From: Paludibacteraceae bacterium
GTDB taxonomy: Bacteria > Bacteroidota > Bacteroidia > Bacteroidales > Paludibacteraceae
Assembly (NCBI GenBank): GCA_024401455.1
Contig: JAKSLA010000005.1
Coordinates: forward strand, 1 to 64,000
Direction of reading: 5' to 3'
DNA: 64,000 bases
Part shown: positions 1 to 7,468 of the stretch, in pieces
Layout: every line of letters starts with the position of its first letter
Position numbering within the stretch: the stretch's first letter is position 1
Notes under the pieces: model-generated
Databases searched by the model: none
What the model was told of the DNA's origin: nothing
What the model saw: the letters and a program-made list of their open reading frames with translations, nothing else
Position numbers and translations under genes: made by a program

Positions 1-1217
1 GTTTCATCGTTGAGGTTGCTTGGCAGGCTCACTTCGTAACAAACATGTTCATCCAACCAACGAAGGAAGAGTTGGCTAACTTCGAGCCAAACTTCGTTAT
101 CTACAACGCTTCTAAGGCTAAGGTTGAGAACTACGAGGCATTGGGCTTGAACTCTGAGACTTGCGTTGCTTTCAACGTAACTTCTCGTGAGCAAGTTATC
201 ATCAACACTTGGTACGGCGGTGAGATGAAGAAGGGTATGTTCTCTATGCAAAACTACTACTTGCCATTGCAAGGTATCGCTTCAATGCACTGCTCCGCAA
301 ACTGCGATATGAACGGTGAGAACACAGCTATCTTCTTCGGTTTGTCCGGTACTGGTAAGACCACTTTGTCAACTGACCCTAAGAGAAAGTTGATCGGTGA
401 CGACGAGCACGGATGGGACGACGAGGGCGTATTCAACTTGGAAGGTGGATGCTACGCTAAGGTTATTGGTCTTAGCAAGGAGCACGAGCCAGATATCTAC
501 GGCGCTATCAAGCGTAACGCTTTGTTGGAGAACGTAACTGTTGACGCTAACGGTAAGATCGACTTCAACGACAAGTCAGTTACTGAGAACACTCGTGTAT
601 CTTACCCTATCAACCACATCAACAACATCCAACCAGGATCATCCGCACCAGCTGCAAAGAACGTTATCTTCTTGTCTGCTGACGCATTCGGTGTATTGCC
701 TCCAGTTTCTATCTTGACTCCAGAGCAAACTCAATACTACTTCTTGAGCGGATTTACCGCTAAGTTGGCAGGTACCGAGCGTGGTATCACTGAGCCTACT
801 CCAACATTCTCCGCTTGCTTCGGCCAAGCATTCTTGGAGTTGCACCCAACTAAGTACGCTGAGGAGTTGGTTAAGAAGATGGAGAAGAGCGGTGCTAAGG
901 CATTCTTGGTTAACACTGGATGGAATGGTACTGGTAAGCGTATCTCTATTCCTGATACTCGTGGTATCATCGACGCTATCCTTGATGGTTCAATCTTGAA
1001 GGCTCCAACTAAGAAGATCCCTTACTTCGACTTTGAGGTTCCAACTCAACTTAACGGTGTAGCTTGGGGTATTCTTGATCCTCGCGATACTTACCAAGAT
1101 CGTGCTAAGTGGGAGGAGAAGGCTAAGGATTTGGCTGCTCGTTTCATCAAGAACTTCGAGAAGTACACAACTAACGAGGCTGGTAAGGCTTTGGTTGCTG
1201 CTGGTCCTCAATTGTAA
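1..1217 (+). CDS. pckA: Phosphoenolpyruvate carboxykinase (ATP), 3' part
   Basis: ATP-dependent PEP carboxykinase interconverts oxaloacetate plus ATP with PEP, CO2 and ADP in the cytoplasm. In Bacteroidales it usually runs towards oxaloacetate during succinate fermentation. The reading frame is open from base 3, so the gene begins before the window; roughly 404 codons of an enzyme usually near 535 aa are present. The P-loop GLSGTGKTT lies near base 340, followed by the metal-binding [11 protein letters not shown] segment and the adenine-side GWNGTGKRI segment. Leucine is written almost only as ttg and asparagine as aac, a strong codon bias that suggests very high expression. A perfect terminator hairpin follows directly. 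Identification is secure. Confidence 0.97.
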   Translation, partial: FIVEVAWQAHFVTNMFIQPTKEELANFEPNFVIYNASKAKVENYEALGLNSETCVAFNVTSREQVIINTWYGGEMKKGMFSMQNYYLPLQGIASMHCSANCDMNGENTAIFFGLSGTGKTTLSTDPKRKLIGDDEHGWDDEGVFNLEGGCYAKVIGLSKEHEPDIYGAIKRNALLENVTVDANGKIDFNDKSVTENTRVSYPINHINNIQPGSSAPAAKNVIFLSADAFGVLPPVSILTPEQTQYYFLSGFTAKLAGTERGITEPTPTFSACFGQAFLELHPTKYAEELVKKMEKSGAKAFLVNTGWNGTGKRISIPDTRGIIDAILDGSILKAPTKKIPYFDFEVPTQLNGVAWGILDPRDTYQDRAKWEEKAKDLAARFIKNFEKYTTNEAGKALVAAGPQL

Positions 1218-1241
1218 TTCGATTAAAAGATTACTTTATAG

Positions 1242-1274
1242 AAAGGGTATGCTGGAAACGGCATGCCCTTTTTT
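1242..1274 (+). terminator. Rho-independent terminator after pckA
   Basis: Stem GGGTATGC (1245-1252) pairs with GCATGCCC (1261-1268) around an 8-nt loop, and a T tract follows. It ends pckA transcription. It also argues against the ATG at 1263, which lies inside the hairpin, as the start of the next gene. Confidence 0.85.
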
Positions 1275-1292
1275 AATGATACGTTTGGGATT

Positions 1293-1700
1293 ATGGAAAA
1301 GGATTATATTTTTCAATGTGATTTTGTGGTAAGGGATTATGAGTGTGACATTCAAGGAATCGTCAATAACGCCAATTACCAGCACTATATGGAGCATACG
1401 CGCCATCAGTTTATCAAGTCGCTCGGACTTGATTTCAGCGACCTTCATAATCGTGGTATTGATGTGGTGGTCTCTAAGATCCAAATCGAATACAAACGCC
1501 CGCTTCACGGCGGAGAGGAGTTTGTCTGCAAACTGAATGTCTGCCGTGAGGGAATCCGCTATGTGTTTCAACAGGACATCTGCCGCTACTCGGATATGGC
1601 GCTGTGTACGAAGGGTAGGGTTGAGGCTGTGAGCGTTGTCAATGGTCGGTTGGCAGTTTGTGAAGAGGTGGATAAGGCACTCAATATCCTTGAGGCTTGA
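1293..1700 (+). CDS. Acyl-CoA thioesterase, 4HBT/YbgC-like hotdog family
   Basis: A hotdog-fold thioesterase of about 136 aa that probably hydrolyses acyl-CoA or acyl-ACP thioesters; the substrate cannot be read from sequence. The N-terminus has the family pattern V-R-D-Y-E-C-D-I-Q-G-I-V-N-N-A-N-Y, equivalent to the D-x-x-G-x-v-n-N-x-x-Y active-site helix, followed by the H-x-R segment EHTRHQF. The start at 1293 (MEKDY) is preferred because the upstream ATG at 1263 falls in the pckA terminator. It is a single gene with no operon partner. Confidence 0.85.
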   Translation: MEKDYIFQCDFVVRDYECDIQGIVNNANYQHYMEHTRHQFIKSLGLDFSDLHNRGIDVVVSKIQIEYKRPLHGGEEFVCKLNVCREGIRYVFQQDICRYSDMALCTKGRVEAVSVVNGRLAVCEEVDKALNILEA

Positions 1701-1781
1701 GGCTGACATTTAGGAAAATTTGCCTACCTGAGTTTCGCTTACGACAAAGTTTCGCTGAGCAAGACATTGGAAGGTTCCCAT

Positions 1782-1820
1782 AAAAAAAGAAGACTTCAGA
1801 ATTGAAGCCTTCTTTTTTTT
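1782..1820 (+). terminator. Hairpin with T tract after the thioesterase gene
   Basis: An A-rich 5' arm containing AGAAG and CTTCA pairs with TGAAG and CTTCT, followed by eight T residues. It sits 82 bp after the thioesterase stop and is also the first element of the duplicated unit described over 1782-2300. Confidence 0.6.
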
Positions 1821-2300
1821 GCCGCATTGGCCTAACAATAGGTGATGCGACTGAAAAATGCAAATAGGGTAGTAGTACAGTTTAGATTGATTATGAATAA
1901 AACGAACTTAGTATGTAATAAAAGCCGAAGCTTTTTTTTCTCTTTTTTTATATTGCAATATTAGTGGAAATATTCCGACCGCACAACTACAACAATTGGT
2001 AGAAATGCGCTTTGGCAACGGTTGGAAGGAGTGAAGGGATACAAAAAAAGAAGACTCGGAGGGAATCTTCTTTTCCGCTTCGCATAAGGAGACTATGCGA
2101 TAGTAATACAGACTGAAAAAATGCAAATGGTAGAATCAGATTTAGGTTGTTATATGTTCAACGAACATTTATGTGATAAAAGTTGAAGCTTTTATATCGT
2201 ATGTTTTGTGGTGCAATATTATAGAAAAAAAGGACTTAGGTCAACTACAATATCTTGTAGAAATTGGCAATGTTGGATGAAGTCCGTGTGTTTTGTGTAT
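1782..2300 (+). repeat. Diverged tandem duplication (~260 bp unit) in noncoding DNA
   Basis: The 855-bp space between the thioesterase and the LuxR-type gene has no convincing ORF but holds two diverged head-to-tail units, about 1782-2042 and 2043-2300. Matching landmarks keep an offset of 258-263 bp: an A7GAAGACT hairpin start (1782 and 2043), CTGAAAAATGCAAAT (about 1851 and 2113), GAAGCTTTT (1927 and 2185), GCAATATTA (1955 and 2213) and CAACTACAA (1984 and 2242). Each unit opens with a hairpin followed by T-rich sequence (1782-1820, 2043-2074) that looks like a terminator. Whether the unit is transcribed is unknown. I see nothing specific in 2301-2555. Confidence 0.6.
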
Positions 2301-2555
2301 TTAGTGGAAACAAAAATTTCCTTGTCGCTCCATTCTTTATGAGTGAAAGTTGTAGAATGTTAGAAATATTGAGTTTTTTCTGCTTGTTAGAAAGACAATT
2401 GTGCTTTTCCCTTTCCTTTTGTGTTAAAAAAAGTGTCAACTCCTCTTGCAGAATTCTTTGTAATTGTTACTTTTGTATGAGAGAGAATGATGTATTGCGT
2501 TAGCATAGATGCAGTCACATTAAGTTGAATGCAAATTATTTATTGAAGAATTAGT

Positions 2556-3314
2556 ATGTTGATAAAAGAGGGACTATATAAAGTCAAAGGCGTTTCTTTA
2601 GAAAAGGATGAGCTTGATTATGGTTCGTTGGCTGAAATAAAGAATTTATTGGATAGGTTGGGGGTTATCGAACCTCATAATTCATATATTACAGACTATT
2701 TCCAAAACAGAATTCTTTTTATTTCGGAATCATGTAGCCGTTTTTGTGGCTTTACGCAAGAGGATGTAGATGAGTTGGGCGAGGGAATTTATCGAAAAAT
2801 GTTTCCTGCGGAGGATATGCCGATTCATATTCGCTTTGCGGATGCCATAATGACTCGTTTTTATGATTTGCCGGTAGAGGATAGGCCTTACGCGTCGGCT
2901 TCCTACAACTTTCCTCTGATTCGAAAGGATGGACGAAAAATTGGCGTTTATCGCCGTACATGCCCTTTGAAGATTTTTGATGATGGCAGAATGTGGCTCT
3001 CCATTTCGTGTGTCAACTATTCGTCGTCCAATGAGATAGGAAGCCTTTTCTATACGTTGCGTAATAAGAACCAAACCTATGCTTATTCGCTTGAAACTGG
3101 GGAGTGGATAGACCAGGAACCGGTGATTTTGTCGGAGAAGGAGAAGTTGACCGCCATCGAGATTTTTCGTGGCACGTTGGACAAGCACATTGCGGATATG
3201 CTTTGCGTATCGAAGGATACCATCTCTTATTATAAGAAGCAGATCATGCAGAAGACGTCAACGACGACGATGCATGCGGCGCTGGAATTCCTGGTAAGGC
3301 ATTATATCATTTGA
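2556..3314 (+). CDS. PAS-like sensor with C-terminal LuxR-type HTH
   Basis: A transcription regulator of 252 aa. Residues about 35-155 look like a PAS-type sensory fold (YFQNRILFISESCSRFCGF and, later, a FPLIRKDGRK stretch typical of PAS/PAC regions). The last 65 residues form a GerE/LuxR-type helix-turn-helix: LSEKEKLTAIEIFRGTLDK, then HIADMLCVSKDTISYYKKQI. There is no signal peptide or membrane segment, so it is cytoplasmic. It stands alone, convergent with the following minus-strand operon, and its targets and ligand cannot be inferred. A poor ribosome-binding site is typical of the phylum. The domain architecture is fairly clear, the PAS assignment less so. Confidence 0.75.
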   Translation: MLIKEGLYKVKGVSLEKDELDYGSLAEIKNLLDRLGVIEPHNSYITDYFQNRILFISESCSRFCGFTQEDVDELGEGIYRKMFPAEDMPIHIRFADAIMTRFYDLPVEDRPYASASYNFPLIRKDGRKIGVYRRTCPLKIFDDGRMWLSISCVNYSSSNEIGSLFYTLRNKNQTYAYSLETGEWIDQEPVILSEKEKLTAIEIFRGTLDKHIADMLCVSKDTISYYKKQIMQKTSTTTMHAALEFLVRHYII

Positions 3315-3321
3315 AGATTCG

Positions 3322-3669
3322 TTAGGTTAGGGAAAGGACCGTTAGAGGTGCGTTTATTTTCGTAGCGAAGAGTTCTTTCCCGCTTAAAATCCATAGTGCG
3401 GGAGTTGTCCCGGTCTTGATTTCTTGGGCTTTAGAGGCGAAGAATTGTGCCTCCAGCCCTTTTTTTAAATTCTGACCCAACAAGGCTTGGATGTCGGGAT
3501 GGAAGGGGAGCAGAATGCCGTTGTGGAATGTGGTGCTTTCTGGCTCGGATTGGCAGTGGGCCAAACTCTCGATGTTTACTACTTCCCCGTTGTCTGCTAT
3601 TTCTATCACACCGTTGGTTATCGCATTTTGGGGCGAACAATAGATTATTTGTGCCGCCAATCTAATCAT
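3322..3669 (-). CDS. Amidohydrolase-like protein lacking the catalytic barrel
   Basis: A 115-aa protein whose two ends resemble the composite beta-sandwich of amidohydrolases. The N-terminal pattern is A-x-x-I, then NGVIEIADNGEVVNIES and FHNGILLPF; the C-terminal part is TPALWILSGKELFATKINAP. The metal-binding TIM barrel that normally follows NGI-x-x-PG-x-x-N-x-H-x-H (several hundred residues) is absent. The start overlaps the stop of the upstream DUF4296 gene by 8 bp, indicating co-translation. Full-length amidohydrolase genes occupy this place in other Bacteroidales (family knowledge, not checked here). It could be a degraded gene with joined ends or a conserved small protein. Confidence 0.5.
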   Translation of the reverse strand: MIRLAAQIIYCSPQNAITNGVIEIADNGEVVNIESLAHCQSEPESTTFHNGILLPFHPDIQALLGQNLKKGLEAQFFASKAQEIKTGTTPALWILSGKELFATKINAPLTVLSLT

Positions 3670-4009
3670 GGGATAACTCGTTTTTAGCCTTTTGTAACTT
3701 CTCGGTTACAAGTTTGTGGACCTCCATGAAATCTTCTGAATTTCTGCTGTACCAACTAAGGGCAGTGTCGAATTCTGCCTCGGTAATGCCATGCCTTTCC
3801 AAGAGGTTGCAGTAGTAGTAGTGTCTTTTGTGCGACGACGGGATGGTGGTTAAGTCAAGGGCTCCTTCCGTTAGGTAGAAGTCGTAAATGATGTCAGCCA
3901 TCTTTTCTTTGCCGATCAGAGGTGTCCCTTTGTCCACCTTGCACGATGTTAGGCATGCCATGAGGGCAATCATGAGGGTAAATAGTGATTTGGAAAGAAT
4001 CTTGACCAT
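3662..4009 (-). CDS. DUF4296 family lipoprotein
   Basis: A predicted lipoprotein of 115 aa from the ATG at 4009. The signal peptide is MVKILSKSLFTLMIALMACL with lipobox L-T-S-C. The mature part has the DUF4296 pattern: I-G-K-E-K-M-A-D-I-I-Y-D-F-Y-L-T-E-G-A and, later, HGITEAEFDTALSWYSRNSE. The function is unknown; the family is typical of Bacteroidetes and regularly follows lspA. The open frame extends upstream into lspA, but only starts near 4009-4024 give a sensible signal peptide. It lies in the dksA-lspA-DUF4296 gene run. Confidence 0.82.
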   Translation of the reverse strand: MVKILSKSLFTLMIALMACLTSCKVDKGTPLIGKEKMADIIYDFYLTEGALDLTTIPSSHKRHYYYCNLLERHGITEAEFDTALSWYSRNSEDFMEVHKLVTEKLQKAKNELSHD

Positions 4010-4059
4010 AAAGCTGTTATGCATTAGTTGAAACATTCGTGTTGATAGTGGTGCCTTTC

Positions 4060-4686
4060 TTATAACTCGGAGATTTCCGCTGTGAGTACATCTCGATAGA
4101 AGATGGCGATGAGGGCGGCGGACACGGTGATAGCCGAATCTGCTATGTTGAATACGGGGTCGAAGAAAGTAAAGCGGTTGCCGCCCACGAAAGGCATCCA
4201 TTCTGGCCATACGGTATCAATCAACGGGAATTGGAGCATATCGACCACTCGCCCGTAGAAGAGAGGGGCATAACCGCCCTCTTGAGGCAGGAAACTGGCC
4301 ACTTGGCCTACACTCTCGTTGAAAAATTGGCCGTAGAAGATACAGTCTATGATGTTGCCGCAAGCACCTGCGGCAAACAAGGCGATGTAGGCTATATAAC
4401 CATTGGGTAGCCCTTTTTTGATGGTGCGTGTGAGGTAATAGAAAAGTAATCCTACGGCGATACATCTAAATATCGAGAGGAAAATCTTGTCAAAGAATTG
4501 AATGCCGAAAGCCATTCCGTTGTTCTCTACGAACGCAATGTTGAACCAAGAGGTGACTTGGTAACTTTCTCCAAGAATAAAGTGTGTTTTTATCCAAATC
4601 TTAGAAGCTTGGTCGAGTATGAGTAGGGCCAAAACGACCAAAGTCGCTATTAGTGCTTTGTTATTTTTGATGTTATTTAGTGTCAT
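4060..4686 (-). CDS. lspA: Lipoprotein signal peptidase (signal peptidase II)
   Basis: An inner-membrane aspartic protease of 208 aa that removes signal peptides from diacylglyceryl-modified prolipoproteins. It has four predicted membrane helices. The catalytic aspartates lie in GACGNIIDCIFYG and in FTFFDPVFNIADSAITV, matching the family motifs G-N-x-x-D-R and F-N-x-A-D. An extended loop between them (SVGQVASFLPQEGGYAPLF) is a feature of Bacteroidetes LspA. It is followed by the lipoprotein gene DUF4296, itself a substrate candidate. Identification is secure. Confidence 0.95.
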   Translation of the reverse strand: MTLNNIKNNKALIATLVVLALLILDQASKIWIKTHFILGESYQVTSWFNIAFVENNGMAFGIQFFDKIFLSIFRCIAVGLLFYYLTRTIKKGLPNGYIAYIALFAAGACGNIIDCIFYGQFFNESVGQVASFLPQEGGYAPLFYGRVVDMLQFPLIDTVWPEWMPFVGGNRFTFFDPVFNIADSAITVSAALIAIFYRDVLTAEISEL

Positions 4687-4895
4687 AATTATATGAGGGC
4701 TTCATAAATTCCCCGATTTTCTAATTTTACATTTGTGCGTTTCTTGAAACTTCTTTGCGCGCTTGAGGCTTTTGCCGTCATCTTGAGATTTTCATCTGTC
4801 ATAGTGCCCGTGCTGCTCCTTCTTCCAAATTGTCATCTGTCTGACCAATTCTTCCAAATTTCTGCAAAGCAATTTTAGAAAAGTCCACATATAAA

Positions 4896-4927
4896 AATCG
4901 GCAGATGCAAAGATACATCTACCGATT
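4896..4927 (-). terminator. Terminator after dksA-like gene
   Basis: A 12-bp inverted repeat AATCGGCAGATG (4896-4907) / CATCTACCGATT (4916-4927) with one mismatch. Read on the minus strand it is followed by TTTTTATA. It separates the dksA-like gene from lspA. The loop contains CAAAGATA, which also fits a minus-strand -7 box, so a promoter for lspA in the same spot cannot be excluded. Confidence 0.75.
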
Positions 4928-4955
4928 CTATTTTCAAAAATAATGAAGCTTTCTT

Positions 4956-5336
4956 TTATTTCACGCCTTGTTTCTTTGCGTCGATGCAAAGAGTTGCGTG
5001 GGGTACCACTCTGAGTCGTTCTTTAGGGATGAGTTTTCCTGTCTCCCTGCAGATGCCGTAAGTTTTGTTTTCGATGCGGATGAGTGCAGACTGAAGATGT
5101 TGTATGAATTTCATTTGCCTTTGGGCCAATCTTCCGGCTTCCTCTTTGGTCATTGTGGTTGCTCCCTCTTCCAAAACCTTGAATGTAGGGGAGGTGTCGC
5201 TGATGTCGTTTCCGTCCATATTGGTTAGGCTGGCTTTCAAGGCCTCGTAGTCTTTCTGGGCGAGTTCCAACTTCTCGAGTATAATTGCTTTGAACTCCTC
5301 GAGTTCTGCATCCGAATATCTAGTTTTTTCTGCCAT
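4956..5336 (-). CDS. DksA/TraR-family regulator with reduced zinc finger
   Basis: A 126-aa DksA/TraR-type protein, expected to bind RNA polymerase through its secondary channel. The start is the ATG at 5336 (MAEKTRYSDAELEEF); the longer frame upstream is not supported. The coiled-coil region spans about residues 10-75, with the C-terminal globular part after it. The canonical four-Cys zinc finger is reduced: the sequence reads Y-G-I-C-R-E-T-G and A-T-L-C-I-D-A, so only the first Cys of each CxxC remains. Bacteroidetes homologues often show this loss (family knowledge). In relatives the gene sits between ileS and lspA; here ileS is 8 kb away. Confidence 0.85.
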   Translation of the reverse strand: MAEKTRYSDAELEEFKAIILEKLELAQKDYEALKASLTNMDGNDISDTSPTFKVLEEGATTMTKEEAGRLAQRQMKFIQHLQSALIRIENKTYGICRETGKLIPKERLRVVPHATLCIDAKKQGVK

Positions 5337-5432
5337 AAGTATTAAATTAGAGGTTTTTAGGAAAACGCTTTTTTGTCGTTCTTCCAAATAAATCAATATT
5401 TGATTTTATCTCTTTTCGGTTGCGAAAATAGT

Positions 5433-5440
5433 CAAATATA
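5433..5440 (-). promoter_or_regulatory. Bacteroidetes -7 box for the dksA-like gene
   Basis: CAAATATA on the plus strand reads TATATTTG on the minus strand, matching TAnnTTTG, about 97 bp upstream of the chosen start. No clear -33 TTG is visible. Apart from this site the 369-bp interval 5337-5705 shows no gene I can support. Confidence 0.5.
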
Positions 5441-5705
5441 TGTGATATGCGAAGGTTTTTTGGATTTTTTAATCGGGAATTTTTCAACCTTACTACTTGG
5501 TTCCCCAAAACATTTAGGAAAAGAAAAATTAGTCGGATAATGGCGGTGCGCTATTGTAAAATCATCTGTAACAACAAAGAAATACGATTTGTGGGTGGGC
5601 GTATTATTATTCGTTCGCAGGGACTTACATGCTGTAATGCACCGTCTTATTGATAAGTCTATCGTTTCGTGCTGATGCTTTTCGATCGCAGGGGCCTTTA
5701 AGGCG

Positions 5706-6407
5706 TCAGGACAGAAAGAATAAGCCGCCACCGTCGTAGAGAGGGCCGTTGCTAAGCGATACGACTTCTAATCCGTTTTTTTCGATGAATTGGCATAATC
5801 TTGTTCCGTCTGGGTGAGCGAGGGGATTCCCTAAAAACAGAATTTTATTGTCCAATCTTCCACACGTCCCTCCTAAAAAGCCGTTTCTGTGGACCGCAAT
5901 TTTTATTTCCTCTGGCGAGAACGAGAAAGAGTGGAAGCCGTTCTTCTGAAGTGTTTTGTTAATGCCCTCGTCGGAGGTTATGAAATGTTCGGAATCGAGG
6001 GCGAACATGGAGCAACGGGTATAGGATTGAGGTAGGGCAACGAACTTCTTTTGCTGGTTGAATCTTAAAATGATGTTGTCGGTAAAGCCTTGTCGGTGAA
6101 AAAGATGGCTGTCGGTAGCAATGCAATTGTAGAAGCAGGAGTTGTGGAGGAGTTCGCCTATGGGGGCATTGCCGATTTGATAGGCGATGTTCAATTTCTC
6201 CAGTTCCTTGAAAAGTGGTTGAGGCGCATTGGGGGCGATGATGAGGTGCTCTTTGTCCTGGTAGATGAAAATGTCGGGGTGGCACGATATGGACTCGTAG
6301 GTGACACCTTGCGTGCGGAAGGGGAGAATGTTGTCCGAAAAATTGCTTAATCGGTTGAATATCTCTTTGTTGCAGCGTGAGTCAACGATCACTAATTTTG
6401 AGTTCAT
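5706..6407 (-). CDS. DUF6873-type GME-fold protein
   Basis: A 233-aa protein resembling the DUF6873 family of guanidine-modifying-enzyme (GME, pentein) fold proteins, related at fold level to dimethylarginine dimethylaminohydrolase and arginine deiminase. Supporting segments are CHPDIFIYQDKEHLIIAPN near residue 45, NAPIGELLHNSCFYNCIATD near residue 90, GGTCGRLDNKILFLGNP near residue 180, and the C-terminal SNGPLYDGGGLFFL, which contains a D-x-G-G-G stretch. No activity is established for the family, and I do not assign a substrate. Its start overlaps the upstream radical SAM gene by 26 bp, so the two are co-translated and probably act together. Confidence 0.65.
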   Translation of the reverse strand: MNSKLVIVDSRCNKEIFNRLSNFSDNILPFRTQGVTYESISCHPDIFIYQDKEHLIIAPNAPQPLFKELEKLNIAYQIGNAPIGELLHNSCFYNCIATDSHLFHRQGFTDNIILRFNQQKKFVALPQSYTRCSMFALDSEHFITSDEGINKTLQKNGFHSFSFSPEEIKIAVHRNGFLGGTCGRLDNKILFLGNPLAHPDGTRLCQFIEKNGLEVVSLSNGPLYDGGGLFFLS

Positions 6408-7383
6408 ATTTGCCGAATGTTTTGTTTCCGATGATTTTAATGTCTAATTCTTTGTCTTGGAATATCTTTTTGTTTTTCCCCGCATATCCCCAAACGAAGT
6501 TGATTTGAGACGGATGTACCTCTAATGTGAGGTTGGCGTTATGGATTGAGGCTAATTCTTTTTGGAGAATGTCTGCCCAAATCTCTGTCATCATCAGTTC
6601 TTTGAACGACTTGTGATAGGGACCGGCCAAGAGTGATTTCTCGTGGCTTAATTCCTCTGAGGCGTGTAGGCCGACGCGCAGTATGGTTACATTTGCCGAT
6701 TCAAAGAGGAGGAACAATTCTTTGGCCCATCTCACGGCGGTATCGAGTTCGAGGGGTGTGTAGCGTCCTGTCTCGTAGAGTTTCGCCAATTGTGTACCTT
6801 TGATGACGAGTGTCGGGTATATTCTGGTGTTGTCTGCCCCAAGGGCGATGATCTCTTTTGCGGTTTGGCGAGAACGCTCCAGTGTATCGTGCGGCAATCC
6901 TATCATCATCTGTAGTCCGAGATGAAACCCGTTTTTAAGGATGAGGTCGCTTGCTTGCTTGATTGCTTCACTTTTGTGTCCTCTCCCAGACGCCAATAGT
7001 ACGTCGTCGTTGGTCGATTGTGCGCCTAATTCGATGGTGGTGACACCGTAGCGTTTGAGCAAGTCGATGACCTTCTCATTGATATAGTCGGGGCGTGTTG
7101 AGAGCCGTATGCCGTGGATGCGGCCTTGTTGCAAGTAGTGGTATGCTTTGCTGAGGTATTGCTCTTGTAGGTCGAGAGGTATGCCGGTGAACGAACCGCC
7201 GAAGAAGGCCACTTCAATCTCCCGTCCGTCATTCATCGTTGCAAGGTGGGTGTTGATGATGTCGGGAATCTCCTCGGGTTGAGGTATGTTTTGTTGTCCG
7301 CTGATTTTCGCCTGGTTGCAGAAAATGCATTGATGTGGGCAGGCCAATTCGGGGATGAATATAGGGATGTTGGAGTGTTTCAT
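6382..7383 (-). CDS. Radical SAM protein, Elp3/YhcC-like
   Basis: A 333-aa radical S-adenosylmethionine protein. The iron-sulfur motif is near the N-terminus: ELACPHQCIFCNQAKISG (C-x3-C-x2-C). It is followed by EVAFFGGSFTGIP and RLSTRPDYI, typical of the Elp3/YhcC branch, and by GLQMMIGLPHDT. There is no GNAT acetyltransferase domain, so it is not full-length Elp3. The C-terminus ends GNKTFGKYELKI. The substrate is unknown. It overlaps the GME-fold gene downstream by 26 bp, and a strong terminator lies just upstream, so these two genes form their own unit. Confidence 0.8.
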   Translation of the reverse strand: MKHSNIPIFIPELACPHQCIFCNQAKISGQQNIPQPEEIPDIINTHLATMNDGREIEVAFFGGSFTGIPLDLQEQYLSKAYHYLQQGRIHGIRLSTRPDYINEKVIDLLKRYGVTTIELGAQSTNDDVLLASGRGHKSEAIKQASDLILKNGFHLGLQMMIGLPHDTLERSRQTAKEIIALGADNTRIYPTLVIKGTQLAKLYETGRYTPLELDTAVRWAKELFLLFESANVTILRVGLHASEELSHEKSLLAGPYHKSFKELMMTEIWADILQKELASIHNANLTLEVHPSQINFVWGYAGKNKKIFQDKELDIKIIGNKTFGKYELKISDR

Positions 7384-7404
7384 CAGTTGTCTTGGATTCA
7401 GAGA

Positions 7405-7443
7405 AAAAGTCCGCCCCCTTGTTTGGCGTCAACAAGGGGGCGG
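7405..7443 (-). terminator. Strong terminator between SseB-like and radical SAM genes
   Basis: A perfect 13-bp inverted repeat CCGCCCCCTTGTT (7411-7423) / AACAAGGGGGCGG (7431-7443). On the minus strand ACTTTTTC follows. It ends transcription of the SseB-like gene. Confidence 0.85.
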
Positions 7444-7468
7444 TATTGCATTACGAAAATTTGTCGTA

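Noticed and set aside
4908-4915. Promoter -7 box for lspA inside the dksA terminator loop
   Set aside because: The match CAAAGATA is real but lies in the loop of a clear terminator; kept only as an alternative.
4792-4989. 65-codon minus-strand frame between lspA and dksA-like genes
   Set aside because: It overlaps the terminator hairpin and the dksA stop and has no family resemblance.
5432-5731. 99-codon minus-strand frame upstream of the dksA-like gene
   Set aside because: Low-complexity content, overlaps the GME-fold gene end and the dksA promoter; no homology pattern.
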